Of a stretch of 64,000 nucleotides of DNA, positions 7,278 to 16,684 are shown piece after piece. The notes beneath the pieces are model-generated. The model was not told the DNA's origin, made no database searches, and worked only from the letters and a program-made list of their open reading frames with translations. The position numbers and the translations under genes are program-made. The stretch is from Bacilli bacterium (GTDB lineage: Bacteria > Bacillota_I > Bacilli_A > RF39 > UBA660): the NCBI GenBank assembly GCA_900752905.1, contig CAADWX010000006.1, positions 1 through 64,000 on the forward strand. The letters are read 5' to 3'. Each line of letters opens with the position of its first letter. Position 1 is the stretch's first letter.

Positions 7278-8745
7278 TTGTATAGCTTATGATGTTGAAG
7301 TTTTAAGAAATTTCTTTTCTGTTACTTTTGTTAGTATTAATAGTTATCTTAAAGTATTTAAAGATTGTGTTAATGCTGATAATAAACCTATTCCTTTAGT
7401 TCAAAAACTATCTGTTGAAGAAATTAAGGCTCGTCTTAAAACTGTTGAAAAACATAGTTTTTATATAACAGATAAAGATGATAGTCAATTACTTTCTATG
7501 ATAGATTATATTAATAAGACTAGATGTTATAAGGATTCTAATGGAACTATTATTCGTACTGACTTGTATGGATTTAATAATTTCAATTATGATAATCTTA
7601 TGATTGCTGCTTTACTTAGTTTTTATATGCGTACGAATAGTACGAAAGAACTTATTAATAAGTTATATGAAACTAGTAAAACTATTATTTCTAGTCAAGA
7701 TGATAAAGATAAATTTAAAACTGATTTTTATCTTAATAGTCTTAGAAAATATAAACTACCATTTACAGGTATTGATGTAATGCGTATATTTGCTCTTAAT
7801 AAAGCAAGTGTAGTTGTAGATAGTAAAACAGGTGAACGTAAACCTGTTCCTAAAGGTTTAAAACAAACTTCAATTAATCTTCAATGGTATGAACTTCTAG
7901 AATATGAACTTCCTGATATTGATGAAGAAGAAGCTGAACTATATAATGAAATTCCTAGTCTTAAAGGAATGAATGTTAAACAGCTTAATAAACTAGTAGA
8001 TAAATGGGATAGATTTATTCTTGATAAGTATATTGAACCTATGATGTATTATAATCTTAATGATGTTTTCATTGTAGCTGAAATAGTTCGTCTTTATCCA
8101 GAAGAAATTAAATCTCGTTATGCTATTAGTAAAGCTTATGATGTAGATGTTCTTAATTCTAGTCGTAGTAAAACTGCTGATATTCTTTTTGAGAAATTTT
8201 ATAGTAAGTTTAGTGGTCTTGCTCCCGAACAATGGAAAGGTAAGAAAACTGAAAGAACTGCTATGAGTTTTAAGAAAGTTATTTTTCCTTTTATTAAATT
8301 CAAAACTAAAGAACTTCAAGATTTACTTGATAAACTTTATAAAACTACAATTTATAGAGTTAATAAAGATGCTTTTAGTGAGAATGTTAAAATTGGAGAT
8401 ATAACTTATACTCTTGCAACTGGAGGTTTACATAGTCAAGATGTTCCTATGGAGTTATATTCAACTACTCCTTATGGTGATTACTTAACTCCATCCTCCA
8501 CGGGGGGTAAACCTTTTACCATTTATCATTTTGATGTTGCTAGTTTTTATCCTAGTATAATAGGTGTTCATAAAGTTGCTCCTTCTCATATTGATACAAA
8601 TGCTTTTTGTAATTTAATTAGTTGGATGAAACAAAAACGTGTTGATGTGAAACATAGTGAAGAAGAATACATAGATGGTATTGCTAAAGATATTCTTGCT
8701 TTAGTTTTAAAGATTGTCATAAATAGTATCTACGGAAAATTGGGT
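7270..8745 (+). CDS. polB: DNA polymerase family B, exon 1 (residues 1-492)
   Basis: The N-terminal part of the replicative polymerase. The 3'-5' exonuclease has Exo I YDVEV (D8, E10) and Exo II NYDNL (D108). Polymerase motif A is FDVASFYPS (D422) and motif B K-x3-NSIYGKLG (481-492). The open frame continues to 8775 only because it reads into a group I intron. I place the exon end after GGT at 8745 because joining to 9767 restores GKLG-FEKGDLYDRL in frame (492 + 275 = 767 aa). Copy 4 of the dispersed repeat encodes TPSSTGG just before motif A. Confidence 0.9.
8490..8508 (+). repeat. Dispersed 19-bp repeat, copy 4 (inside polB)
   Basis: TCCATCCTCCACGGGGGGT read as PSSTGG, about ten residues upstream of polymerase motif A. 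Confidence 0.85.
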
Positions 8746-9766
8746 ATATTCAATGCTCAAATAAAATTCCTCTAATTGCTGGAAACTCGTGAAGATAATA
8801 GTGCTACAACATAGTCTGAAAAGACAAGTGTGAATGCTAGAAAAACTATTATTATATGACAATCAGCAGCCAAGACTCTAAATAATGATGAGAATCATAA
8901 TATGAGTAAGGTTCATCGACTAGTCGAAAGACGTACTGTTAAATAATGTTATATTTAATGGGAAACGGGGAATAATCACCAAGACATTTCGTAACTTTAT
9001 TATGTTATTAATTTTAAAATAAATAAAGTTATGGTTACATTTAATTTTAAATCTCCTAAAACTATTGGTGGAGAAAAAACAGGTAAAGTTGGTAGACCAA
9101 AAGGTTGTAAATTGGTAAATAAAGTTCATAGAGATGGAGAATCTCAAAAAAGATTTGGGCATCGAAGTGCAACTACTAGTCAAAACAAAAATAAACAAAC
9201 TCCTTTAAATCATGGTTATCATTTAGAAGATTATGATAGACAATGTATATATTTACATTATTATGGAGATGAAGATAAACCTTTTTATGTTGGTCAAGGT
9301 ACTTTACAAAGAGCATTTGTATTTTCTGGTAATAGACGAAATTCTCGTTATAATAAAAAAGCTATTGATGTTAATTTAATTAGAGTTGAAATTATAGAAA
9401 TTGATATTACTCCATATAGAGGAATTCAACTTGAAAAAGAATTGATAGCTAAATATAAATTAATTGAAGACGGTGGTACTCTTACTAATATTATTAGAGG
9501 AGGTAGAGGTAGAAGTCTAGGATCAGGTAGTAATAATCCTAATGCTAAGCCTGTTATTCAATTAAACATTTATGGAAAATTTATAAAAGAATGGGGTTCT
9601 GTTGTAGAAGCTGCTAAAGCTCTTCAAATAGACAGTTCAGCTATTGCCAAATGTTGTCGTCATGTTCCTAAATATAAACGGGCTGGAGGATATGTTTGGG
9701 AATATAAAGAAAATTATGGTGATTAAAGATATAGTCAGCCCTTAATTGAAAGATTAAGGATATGCG
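8746..9766 (+). mobile_element. Group I intron in polB carrying a GIY-YIG endonuclease
   Basis: Core signatures are AATTGCTGGAAACTC (8774-8788), GACAATCAGCAGCCAAG (8858-8874, P6/P7 strand), GGTTCATCGACTAGTCGAAAG (8910-8930, P3/P8 side) and AAGATATAGTC (9726-9736, near the 3' end). The 5' splice site follows a U (GGU|AUA) and the intron ends in G (GCG|UUU), as group I introns require. The boundaries give an in-frame exon junction exactly in the conserved motif-B region of polB, a classic homing site. The endonuclease ORF lies in the 3' half, after most of the core. Confidence 0.9.
9031..9726 (+). CDS. Intron-encoded GIY-YIG homing endonuclease (231 aa)
   Basis: The GIY-YIG fold is seen as IYLHYY (73-78) and FYVGQG (85-90) with the catalytic-type Arg near 94. 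An N-terminal basic linker (KVGRPKGCK, an AT-hook-like RPKG) comes before it. The C-terminal 60 residues (PVIQLNIYGKFIKEWGSVVEAAKAL then GGYVWEY) match the NUMOD1/IENR DNA-binding repeat of intron endonucleases. It would cut intron-less polB alleles to spread the intron. Its stop directly abuts the AAGATATAGTC intron segment. Confidence 0.9.
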   Translation: MVTFNFKSPKTIGGEKTGKVGRPKGCKLVNKVHRDGESQKRFGHRSATTSQNKNKQTPLNHGYHLEDYDRQCIYLHYYGDEDKPFYVGQGTLQRAFVFSGNRRNSRYNKKAIDVNLIRVEIIEIDITPYRGIQLEKELIAKYKLIEDGGTLTNIIRGGRGRSLGSGSNNPNAKPVIQLNIYGKFIKEWGSVVEAAKALQIDSSAIAKCCRHVPKYKRAGGYVWEYKENYGD

Positions 9767-10594
9767 TTTGAAAAAGGAGATTTATATGACCGTCTTGCTG
9801 TTCTTAAAGTTACTGTTAATGGACAACTTATGCTTCTTATGTTATGCGAGGCTCTTGAACTAGATAATATTCATATTATTAGTGCAAATACTGATGGTAT
9901 TATGGTTAAAGTTTATATTGACCAAGAAGATAAATTTAAAGAAATTACTACTTGGTGGCAAGATATTACTGGTATGCAAGCTGATAGCGATGTTGTTCAT
10001 AGTCTTATAGCTCGTGATGTTAATAATTATATTACTCAATTTAGGTCTAAAGGTAAGCTTAAAATTGAATCTAAAGGTGCTCTTAATCCTATGATGTATT
10101 CTCTAGATTTAACTAAAGGTTATTCTATGCCTATTGTTGCTCAAGCTATTGAAAACTATTTTCTTAAGAATAAACCTGTAATGGATACTCTTCAAGAAGC
10201 AACTAATATTCTTGACTTTTGTCTTACTCAAAATGTAGGTAAACAATTTCATGTAGAAGAAACTAAAATTGAAAATGGACAAGTTACTCATGTTGTTTGT
10301 CAAAGATATGTTAGGTTTTATGTTTCTAATAGAGGTTATATTATTGAGAAAGTTCATAATGATAACGGTTCTCGTAGTAGAATGGCAGCTGGTTCTGTTG
10401 TAACAGTTATTAATAGTCTTGATGATAAAGATATTTCTCTTAGAGATATTAATTTTAAATTTTATTATCAAGAAGCTATGAAGATTATTAATCCTATTAA
10501 ACTTAAGATTTCTCCTAAAGGTAAAGGTAAAAGTAAAATTAAAAAATATAGTGGTATGTATAATCCTATTTTTAATGAAGATGATTTTGGATGA
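9767..10594 (+). CDS. polB: DNA polymerase family B, exon 2 (residues 493-767)
   Basis: The exon begins FEKGDLYDRLAVLKVTVNGQ, upstream of any ATG; translation depends on splicing to exon 1. Polymerase motif C is ANTDGI (D535), a variant of the usual YxDTDS with Asn in place of the first Asp. The rest is the thumb region with a basic C-terminal stretch (KISPKGKGKSKIKKYSG). It overlaps the next gene by 4 nt (ATGA), so the operon continues directly. Confidence 0.9.
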   Translation, partial: FEKGDLYDRLAVLKVTVNGQLMLLMLCEALELDNIHIISANTDGIMVKVYIDQEDKFKEITTWWQDITGMQADSDVVHSLIARDVNNYITQFRSKGKLKIESKGALNPMMYSLDLTKGYSMPIVAQAIENYFLKNKPVMDTLQEATNILDFCLTQNVGKQFHVEETKIENGQVTHVVCQRYVRFYVSNRGYIIEKVHNDNGSRSRMAAGSVVTVINSLDDKDISLRDINFKFYYQEAMKIINPIKLKISPKGKGKSKIKKYSGMYNPIFNEDDFG

Positions 10595-11976
10595 AAAATA
10601 TAGTTGAAGAATCATATAGTAAACTTATTAATAAATGGGGTTCTAAAGATTATAAAGGTATTGGAACTATCCATTGTGTTCAACCTCTTGATTATTCTGA
10701 AATTATAAGTAGAATTATTGTTCTGATGAGGAATAAAAATCCTAATCTTAAAATACTTATTGTTACAGATAATTGGAATAGAAGAACAGAAATTGTTGAT
10801 GGTCTTAAAAATCATAATATAAATATAGATACTATTAATATTCTTACTCATACTTATGTTAATAGTAGATATAATTATAGTTATGATATTTCTATTGTTG
10901 TTGGAGTTAATGAATGGAATCTTTCTTGTAATACAGTTTTTAATCATGCTAGATTTAAACTTATGATTATAACTAAAGATGCTATTGATACTGCCAAACT
11001 AAAAGAAATTTATACTAATATTCCTCCTATTAATGATAATATAAGTTCTAGTGGTATTAATGCTATGCGGGCTTTACTCCCCGTAGAGGAATACAGAGAG
11101 CAAATTTTGTTTGTTAATCAAGATGATATTACTAATTATAATAAATATACTGAGTTTATTACTCAAACTATTCAAGTATTTGGTAATCTTGATAATATTA
11201 AATGTGCTCGAAATGGTACTCAAGATGGACGTAGTGCTATTCAATATATTACAGAAATAGCTGAATATAATGGATGGAGTGCTGATATGGATATGACTAA
11301 TCCTTTTAGTAAACAAATTGATGAATGTTATAATCCTCTTGTTCTTGCTGAACGAGTTAAGACTTTTTATAATATTGTTCGTGAACGTATGCTTATATGT
11401 TCTGATAATGTTTGTAAGCTAGAAAGGATAGTTGAAATTATTAAAGATAATCCTGACAAACGATTTCTTATTATTAGTAAGAGAGGTGAATATGCTGCTA
11501 CTGTAACTAAATATATTAATGATAAATTAGGTGAAATTTGTGGTGATTATCATGATAAAATTGAGGATAAAGTTCTAATTGATGATAATGGTATTCCTAT
11601 TTTGTACAAGACAGGAAGCAAGAAAGGACAGCCAAGAATAATCAAATCTAAGGCTATTTCCACGCTGAATTTGAAGTCTTTTAATGATGGCTTATTAAGA
11701 GTATTATCTATAAAAAATAATTCAACTGACAGCCTAGAAACAAGCGTAGACGAATGGATTTTAACCTCACCTTTATGTGATACCATAGATGAACTTATCT
11801 ATCGTTATAATAATGTTAATTGTAGTCAATCAAAACTTAAAGTACATAAACTTTATATAGCTGGTACTATCGAAGAAGCAAGTCTTAAAAAGGAAAAGTT
11901 ATCGGCTAACCATGAAGTTATACAGAATGTTAATTCTGATATTAGTGCTCAAAATTTTGATGATATTGTTTGCTAG
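10591..11976 (+). CDS. Helicase-like protein, divergent (461 aa)
   Basis: Two RecA-like halves are suggested: an N-terminal strand-rich segment (LKILIVTDNWNRRTEIVDGL, then DISIVVGVNEW and KLMIITKDA) and a C-terminal half with RFLIISKRGEYAATVTKYI, resembling motifs Ia/IV of SF2 helicases. A clear Walker A is missing, so it may be a degenerate or accessory helicase subunit. Copy 5 of the dispersed repeat encodes ALLPVEEY near residue 163. Its last codons overlap the -33 box of the next promoter. It belongs to the replication operon by position. Confidence 0.55.
   Translation: MKNIVEESYSKLINKWGSKDYKGIGTIHCVQPLDYSEIISRIIVLMRNKNPNLKILIVTDNWNRRTEIVDGLKNHNINIDTINILTHTYVNSRYNYSYDISIVVGVNEWNLSCNTVFNHARFKLMIITKDAIDTAKLKEIYTNIPPINDNISSSGINAMRALLPVEEYREQILFVNQDDITNYNKYTEFITQTIQVFGNLDNIKCARNGTQDGRSAIQYITEIAEYNGWSADMDMTNPFSKQIDECYNPLVLAERVKTFYNIVRERMLICSDNVCKLERIVEIIKDNPDKRFLIISKRGEYAATVTKYINDKLGEICGDYHDKIEDKVLIDDNGIPILYKTGSKKGQPRIIKSKAISTLNLKSFNDGLLRVLSIKNNSTDSLETSVDEWILTSPLCDTIDELIYRYNNVNCSQSKLKVHKLYIAGTIEEASLKKEKLSANHEVIQNVNSDISAQNFDDIVC
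11076..11090 (-). repeat. Dispersed repeat, copy 5 (inside helicase-like gene)
   Basis: ACTCCCCGTAGAGGA; the first 15 bp of the element are kept, read as LLPVEE. Confidence 0.75.
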
Positions 11977-11999
11977 TATAAATATAATAGTTATATTTG
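11969..11999 (+). promoter_or_regulatory. Promoter TTTG-N19-TATATTTG before the RecT-like gene
   Basis: TTTG at 11969-11972 (inside the end of the upstream gene) and TATATTTG at 11992-11999 are separated by exactly 19 bp, the Bacteroidetes optimum. The start codon of the RecT-like gene is 30 bp downstream. Confidence 0.8.
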
Positions 12000-12028
12000 T
12001 TGTGTAATCAAAATCGCTCTTTGATAGA

Positions 12029-12961
12029 ATGGACGAAGATAAAGAAGTTAAAGTTAATGATACTGCTGTTGCTGTTAGTAATAGTGGTATTGAAAAACAA
12101 CATGGTGTTCAACATTCTGTTGCTCCATATCAGCTTAATTATATGAGTGAAGCTGAAATTGCAAGTCTTGAAGTATTTATCAAACGTGTTATGCGTAGTG
12201 ATAAATGTGGTATTAAGTCTGTTGAAGATGGTCTTGCTATTGCAATGAGAGCTAAAGACCTTAGACTTCCATTTTCTACTTGCATTGAACATATTCATGT
12301 AGTTCAAGGTAAAACAGGTGTTGATGTTCACATTATTAAGGCATTACTTGTCAAAGGCAGCGTGAGTTGGGAGAAAGTAGATAATTATCGCGCTCTGTAC
12401 GAATATACAGATGGCTTTAATGCTTATGATGAAGATAAACTTCCATCTGACTGTATTAAGTGTCTTACTCCCAAAGAGGCACAAACTAAAAATGCAGAAG
12501 ATAAAGACCATGAACATATATATGTTTATCCTGTTAAATATTATAAAGATTATAATGGTAATGTATATAAAGAATATCAACTTAATGGTAAGTTTGAAAT
12601 AGCTACTAATACTGCTGAAGCTAAACAAATTGCTTCTACTGGTAAAGTTCCTGTTTATAGAATACCTGCTGTTCCTATTGATTATATTACTAGTTATCGT
12701 TTTTATCGTAAAATTGGAGAACGTAATATGGTTGCTACTGGTGAGTTTACTTATAAAGATGCTATTGTTGCTGGATGTTTTGAAAAAGATACTTATAAGA
12801 AATATCCTAAAATAATGATAAGTCATAGAGCATTTGTTTATGGTGCTCGTGAAATTGCTAATGATTTAATTATGGGCTGTCTTAGTACAGAAGAATTAAA
12901 GACTATGCAAGGTATTGATTTGAGTAATGAAGATATTATTGATATTACTGAAATTCAATAA
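12029..12961 (+). CDS. RecT-like single-strand annealing protein (310 aa)
   Basis: The conserved order of the RecT/Redbeta-like family is visible: an early AMRAKDLRLPF segment (family: A...LPL), GKTGVDVHIIKALL (H and K-A-L-L), and near the C-terminus VATGEFTYKDAIVAGC followed by KYPKIMISHRAFVYGAREI (family: YPxxML..RA...gaR). Such proteins coat and anneal single strands in phage recombination. It has its own promoter and is followed by two more probably highly expressed DNA-metabolism genes. The exact subfamily is uncertain. Confidence 0.8.
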   Translation: MDEDKEVKVNDTAVAVSNSGIEKQHGVQHSVAPYQLNYMSEAEIASLEVFIKRVMRSDKCGIKSVEDGLAIAMRAKDLRLPFSTCIEHIHVVQGKTGVDVHIIKALLVKGSVSWEKVDNYRALYEYTDGFNAYDEDKLPSDCIKCLTPKEAQTKNAEDKDHEHIYVYPVKYYKDYNGNVYKEYQLNGKFEIATNTAEAKQIASTGKVPVYRIPAVPIDYITSYRFYRKIGERNMVATGEFTYKDAIVAGCFEKDTYKKYPKIMISHRAFVYGAREIANDLIMGCLSTEELKTMQGIDLSNEDIIDITEIQ

Positions 12962-13039
12962 CATAAACAAACTAGAGAAATTATTATTAAACAAAACAGT
13001 CGTATGACTGATATTATTAACATTTAAATTGAAAGAAAA

Positions 13040-13867
13040 ATGAAAGATTTTAAGAAAGGTTTGAGTTTTGGTATGGGTATTGTTAATGCTGGTCAAAGAG
13101 CAGTTAGTGAAGAACCTGAATTGGTAGTTGTTTCTACTCCCGGTAGTTTCCGTATGACTGCCCAAGTTTCTAAAGCTCTCGGCATTGCTCATGGTGAATA
13201 TGTAATGTTCATTAATAACTGTGCAAATATTGATAATGCTATTATCAATAAAGTACCCGAAGTTGTTGCTTTCTGTGAAGAACAAGGTTTGGATATTGAA
13301 TCTCCAGAAGCTGCTATGGCTGTTCATGCTGAATTTGATATTTGGGCTTTGGCTAAAGGTATTGCTGAATTAGACAAGAATGGTAATCCTTGTACTACTC
13401 GTGTTCGTATGACTAAGAATGATAAAATTAAGTATGTTAATACTTATTTCCAAGAAACTCTTGAAGGTGCTTTATCTTCTTCTAATGAAGAACTTAAAGC
13501 TGCTCTTGGTCGTGAAGGTATTACCGAAGATGAACAGAAAGAACTTTTGGTTAGCTGTATTCAAGGTGATGAAGTTGCTAAGATTAAAGGTTCTAAGTGT
13601 GCTAATACTGCTGCTTTGTCTGGTATTGGTGTAACTCTTAACTTTACTGATTCTAATGTTTGGAAACAGTTGAAAGCTGATATGACTGATGAAGAAGCTA
13701 CTTCTAAGAATCGTGTTTATACAGTAGATATTGACAACTTGCAAGAAGCTGTTGTTAATAACGGTCATAAAGATATTGTTGTTAAGATTGCAATGCTTAC
13801 CGAATATAAAGATGAAGAACCTATTCGTATCGGTAAGAAAGCTGAAAAAGAAGAAACTGCTGAATAA
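13040..13867 (+). CDS. Probable abundant early protein, unknown function (275 aa)
   Basis: Base use differs visibly from its neighbours: more C-ending codons (TTC, AAC, ATC) and fewer AT-only runs, as expected for a highly expressed gene. The N-terminus has GKSFG-like glycine-rich MGIVNAGQRA; residues 30-70 resemble a helix-turn-helix segment (FRMTAQVSKALGIAHGEYVMF). The C-terminus is charged (KKAEKEETAE). It sits between RecT-like and SSB-like genes, so a DNA-binding or recombination role is plausible but unproven. A strong terminator-like hairpin follows. Confidence 0.75.
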   Translation: MKDFKKGLSFGMGIVNAGQRAVSEEPELVVVSTPGSFRMTAQVSKALGIAHGEYVMFINNCANIDNAIINKVPEVVAFCEEQGLDIESPEAAMAVHAEFDIWALAKGIAELDKNGNPCTTRVRMTKNDKIKYVNTYFQETLEGALSSSNEELKAALGREGITEDEQKELLVSCIQGDEVAKIKGSKCANTAALSGIGVTLNFTDSNVWKQLKADMTDEEATSKNRVYTVDIDNLQEAVVNNGHKDIVVKIAMLTEYKDEEPIRIGKKAEKEETAE

Positions 13868-13904
13868 TCAAATCTTCGTCCTAGAAATATAGTATCTTGA
13901 ACAT

Positions 13905-13950
13905 AGAGCTGCATTGTTAGTATTGCTAATAGTGCAGCTCTTATTTTATC
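13905..13950 (+). terminator. Terminator-like hairpin
   Basis: AGAGCTGCA (13905-13913) pairs with TGCAGCTCT (13933-13941), followed by TATTTTATC. The loop itself can pair TTAG with CTAA. Confidence 0.65.
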
Positions 13951-13976
13951 TAATAATTCTTTTAATTACTTTAATT

Positions 13977-14996
13977 ATGTCGACAGAAAAAGAAATTAAG
14001 AATGAAGCTACTGTTGTAGCAAGTGCTGAACAAACTGCTAATGCAGAAGTACAAACTCCTAAAAAACGTAGAGGTAGAGGTATTAATAATGATTTACGTG
14101 ATGTAACTCGTAAAAAGTTTGATGAACGTACTGATTGTAATAAAGCTAATGGCTTGTTTATTGGTCATCTTGAAGATGTTAAAGTTGATTGGGCTACTCT
14201 AAAAGATGATGTTCAAGGTATGCCTTCATTTGCTGGTATGAGTATTCCTTATCTTACATTTACTTTTGCTAGTAATCATGAAAATATTAATGAACGTCGT
14301 TATGTAACTCAACGCCTTCTTCCTGCTGAAAGTAATGTTGAAACTATTCCCGGTGGTAAAGGTGCTTGGAAAGTTGATAACATTTTCCGCTTTATGAAAC
14401 ATATATATAATGTATTTGTTCTTAAAGGTCGTGATTTAACAGAAGAAGAAATTGATGCTCTTACTTTACCTTTTGAAGATTTTGATGAAAATATGCAGTA
14501 TGTACCTGTTGAGGCTGAAGAAGTTATAGCTGGTTATAAGACTGTGTTTGAAAATTATGTTAAGTTACTTAACAATAATGGTAAACCTGTTTATAATGAT
14601 GCTAAAGGTAAACCTATTACTATTTGGATGAAGCTTCTTCGTTTCGTTAAGAATGATGGTAAATGGCGTGCTGTTGTTGGAAGTAAATCTTCATTTGGTG
14701 ATTTAGGATTTCCTACATTTATCAATGATGGAGTTATTGAACTTTATAAAGAACAATCTGCTCCTAGTTTGCATATTGACCCTTATAAAGAAAGTATTGT
14801 TTATCAAAAATCTGCCGAACAAGCTAAACAGCCAAATGTTGCTATGCCTGGTGTAGGTGTAATGCCCGGTGTTCAAACTGCTGCTCCTATAAATCCTGTT
14901 AGTGGATTTAATGGCGGTGGAGATTTTAGTCCATTTGGTGGTGGTAATGATGCTGCTGGTGCTTTTGTTAATCCAACAGAAGATTTGCCATTTTAA
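13977..14996 (+). CDS. ssb: Single-stranded DNA-binding protein, SSB-like (339 aa)
   Basis: Start chosen at ATG 13977 (MSTEKEIKNE), after the hairpin; the longer frame would read through it. N-terminal 45 residues are charged with a basic KKRRGRG motif. Residues 60-275 form the putative OB-containing core with aromatic residues. Residues 290-339 are a Gly/Pro/Asn-rich linker ending in the acidic tail NPTEDLPF, the hallmark by which SSBs recruit partners. It probably protects single strands at the fork. A strong terminator follows immediately. Confidence 0.75.
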   Translation: MSTEKEIKNEATVVASAEQTANAEVQTPKKRRGRGINNDLRDVTRKKFDERTDCNKANGLFIGHLEDVKVDWATLKDDVQGMPSFAGMSIPYLTFTFASNHENINERRYVTQRLLPAESNVETIPGGKGAWKVDNIFRFMKHIYNVFVLKGRDLTEEEIDALTLPFEDFDENMQYVPVEAEEVIAGYKTVFENYVKLLNNNGKPVYNDAKGKPITIWMKLLRFVKNDGKWRAVVGSKSSFGDLGFPTFINDGVIELYKEQSAPSLHIDPYKESIVYQKSAEQAKQPNVAMPGVGVMPGVQTAAPINPVSGFNGGGDFSPFGGGNDAAGAFVNPTEDLPF

Positions 14997-15027
14997 AAAA
15001 TTAAAGTTAGTTAAATAGTTGTATGTA

Positions 15028-15068
15028 AGAGGATTGGGTGCTATTTTAGTGCCTAGTCCTCTTTTTTT
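15028..15068 (+). terminator. Strong intrinsic terminator after the SSB-like gene
   Basis: A 15-nt arm at 15028-15042 (AGAGGATTGGGTGCT) pairs with 15048-15062 (AGTGCCTAGTCCTCT) using two G-U pairs, then seven T residues. Confidence 0.85.
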
Positions 15069-15102
15069 ATATGTTCATGATAAAGGTCAAATTAGAAATA
15101 TT

Positions 15103-16314
15103 ATGAAAAGAAATATTAGTAATACTATTTTAACTAAAGATTATATTTTCTCTAAAGTTAGTCAAGTGACTATTTTTAGTACTTATACTGGAATTAGTGT
15201 TGAAGATATACAACATTGTATAGATACAGGAGAATTTATATCTAGTCCTTTTCGTGAAGATACTCATCCTAGTTTTGGTTTTAGATATGATAATAGAAAT
15301 AAACTTAAAGGAAGAGATTTTGCTGGTTATTGGTGGGGAGATTGTATAGATGCTGCTGCAACTGTACTCTCTGAAATTGTTCATAAGCAAATTGATATTT
15401 CTATTAAAAGTCAATTTCTATTTGTTCTTAAACATATTGCTTATACTTTTAGAAATATTATTTATGGACAAGATAAAGATGAAAACAACTATTATAATAT
15501 TACTAGGGCTATTAGTAATGTACGTAATCATAAACCTATTATTGAACTTGTTACTCGTCCGTGGAATAATTTAGATGCTAAGTATTGGGGACAATTTGGT
15601 ATTAATCTTAATTTTCTTAATACTCATTTTGTTTATCCTGTTGACCAATTTTATATTAATCGTTCAACTAATCCTATTCCTAAATATTTTTACGATAAAA
15701 ATAAAACAGATTTATGTTATGGTTACGTTCTTGGGCAAGATAAAAGAGGAATAGTTAATGTTAAACTGTATTTTCCAAATAGGAATAAGAAAACTGAAGT
15801 TAAGTTTATAACTAATAGTAATACTATTGAAGGAGTTATTAATCTTGAATTAGATAATTATGACGTTATTATTATAACTAAATCTACTAAAGATAGATTA
15901 AGTCTTGAATGTTATCTAAAGAGTATTAATCATTCCATCCTCTACGGGGGGTCTACCCTTGAATCTAAGACTATTGGTATTGTTAATATTCCACATGAAA
16001 CTTATAAACTTCGTCAAATTGAATATGATTGGCTTCGTAGTAAACTTAATCGAAATGGTTTTCTTATTAGTCTTATGGATAATGATAGAACTGGTCTTAT
16101 GGAAGCTGTGATTCTTAAGAATGATTATGATATTATACCTATTATTATTCCTAAAGAACTTGGTGTTAAAGATTTTGCTGAATTGAGAAGTAGTTATTCT
16201 ACAAATGTTATTAATGAACTAACTCAACAAGTTGTTAAATATATAGAAGATAATTATGGAGAAGAAAGTGAATTTACTTGGGATACGGAAGAAAGTAATA
16301 CTTTGCCATACTAA
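15103..16314 (+). CDS. DnaG-type primase (403 aa)
   Basis: Start chosen at ATG 15103 (MKRNISNTILTKDYIF), because the longer frame reads through the terminator. The N-terminal 90 residues (SPFREDTHPSFGFRYD, GRDFAGYWWGD) resemble the CHC2-like primase domain without its zinc cysteines. The Toprim domain shows VIIITKSTKD (about 257-266), a MDNDRTG metal-binding motif (about 323-329) and GVKDFAEL (the KDxxD-like motif). It makes RNA primers for PolB. Copy 6 of the dispersed repeat encodes SILYGGS between these Toprim motifs. The end overlaps the next frame. Confidence 0.85.
   Translation: MKRNISNTILTKDYIFSKVSQVTIFSTYTGISVEDIQHCIDTGEFISSPFREDTHPSFGFRYDNRNKLKGRDFAGYWWGDCIDAAATVLSEIVHKQIDISIKSQFLFVLKHIAYTFRNIIYGQDKDENNYYNITRAISNVRNHKPIIELVTRPWNNLDAKYWGQFGINLNFLNTHFVYPVDQFYINRSTNPIPKYFYDKNKTDLCYGYVLGQDKRGIVNVKLYFPNRNKKTEVKFITNSNTIEGVINLELDNYDVIIITKSTKDRLSLECYLKSINHSILYGGSTLESKTIGIVNIPHETYKLRQIEYDWLRSKLNRNGFLISLMDNDRTGLMEAVILKNDYDIIPIIIPKELGVKDFAELRSSYSTNVINELTQQVVKYIEDNYGEESEFTWDTEESNTLPY
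15934..15952 (+). repeat. Dispersed 19-bp repeat, copy 6 (inside primase)
   Basis: TCCATCCTCTACGGGGGGT read as ILYGG within the Toprim region, between TKSTKD and MDNDRTG. Confidence 0.85.
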
Positions 16315-16684
16315 AAGTTTAGCTGGTGTTACATATACTGTTATGCGCCCAATTACTGAAGAGGATGAACAAAATCTTGATAAATGGGAATGTATTAATG
16401 TAGATGGTAAACGTATTGATAAAAAAGATATTTATTGTTATGGAGAAATTAATCTATCTTCTAATGATGACGTTGAATATATCAAAAAGTTTAGCTTACT
16501 TGATACTGATAATGGTGGAACTGTTCATAGTAATTTTAATTATCAAGAAGGTTATGCTCTTATTGAAGGAATAGCTAAAACTTATCCTACATTTGATATT
16601 ATTGAATGGTTTAAATATAATCATTGTCTTATAGGTAAACCAACTCGTATTATTATTTATAAATGTAAGAAAGAAAATCTATGA
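16256..16684 (+). CDS. Unknown small protein overlapping primase 3' end (142 aa or less)
   Basis: The frame opens with ATG 16256 inside the primase gene (59-nt overlap); an alternative ATG at 16343 (MRPITEEDEQ) removes the overlap but drops the conserved-looking SLAGVTYTV. Residues are acidic with a CINVDGKRIDKKD turn and a C-terminal WFKYNHCLIGKPTRIIIY strand. No family is recognised. Its stop overlaps the next start. Confidence 0.65.
   Translation: MEKKVNLLGIRKKVILCHTKSLAGVTYTVMRPITEEDEQNLDKWECINVDGKRIDKKDIYCYGEINLSSNDDVEYIKKFSLLDTDNGGTVHSNFNYQEGYALIEGIAKTYPTFDIIEWFKYNHCLIGKPTRIIIYKCKKENL

Noticed and set aside
15019..15102. N-terminal extension of the primase
   Set aside because: It would be translated from the terminator hairpin and T run of the SSB-like gene; ATG 15103 is the better start.
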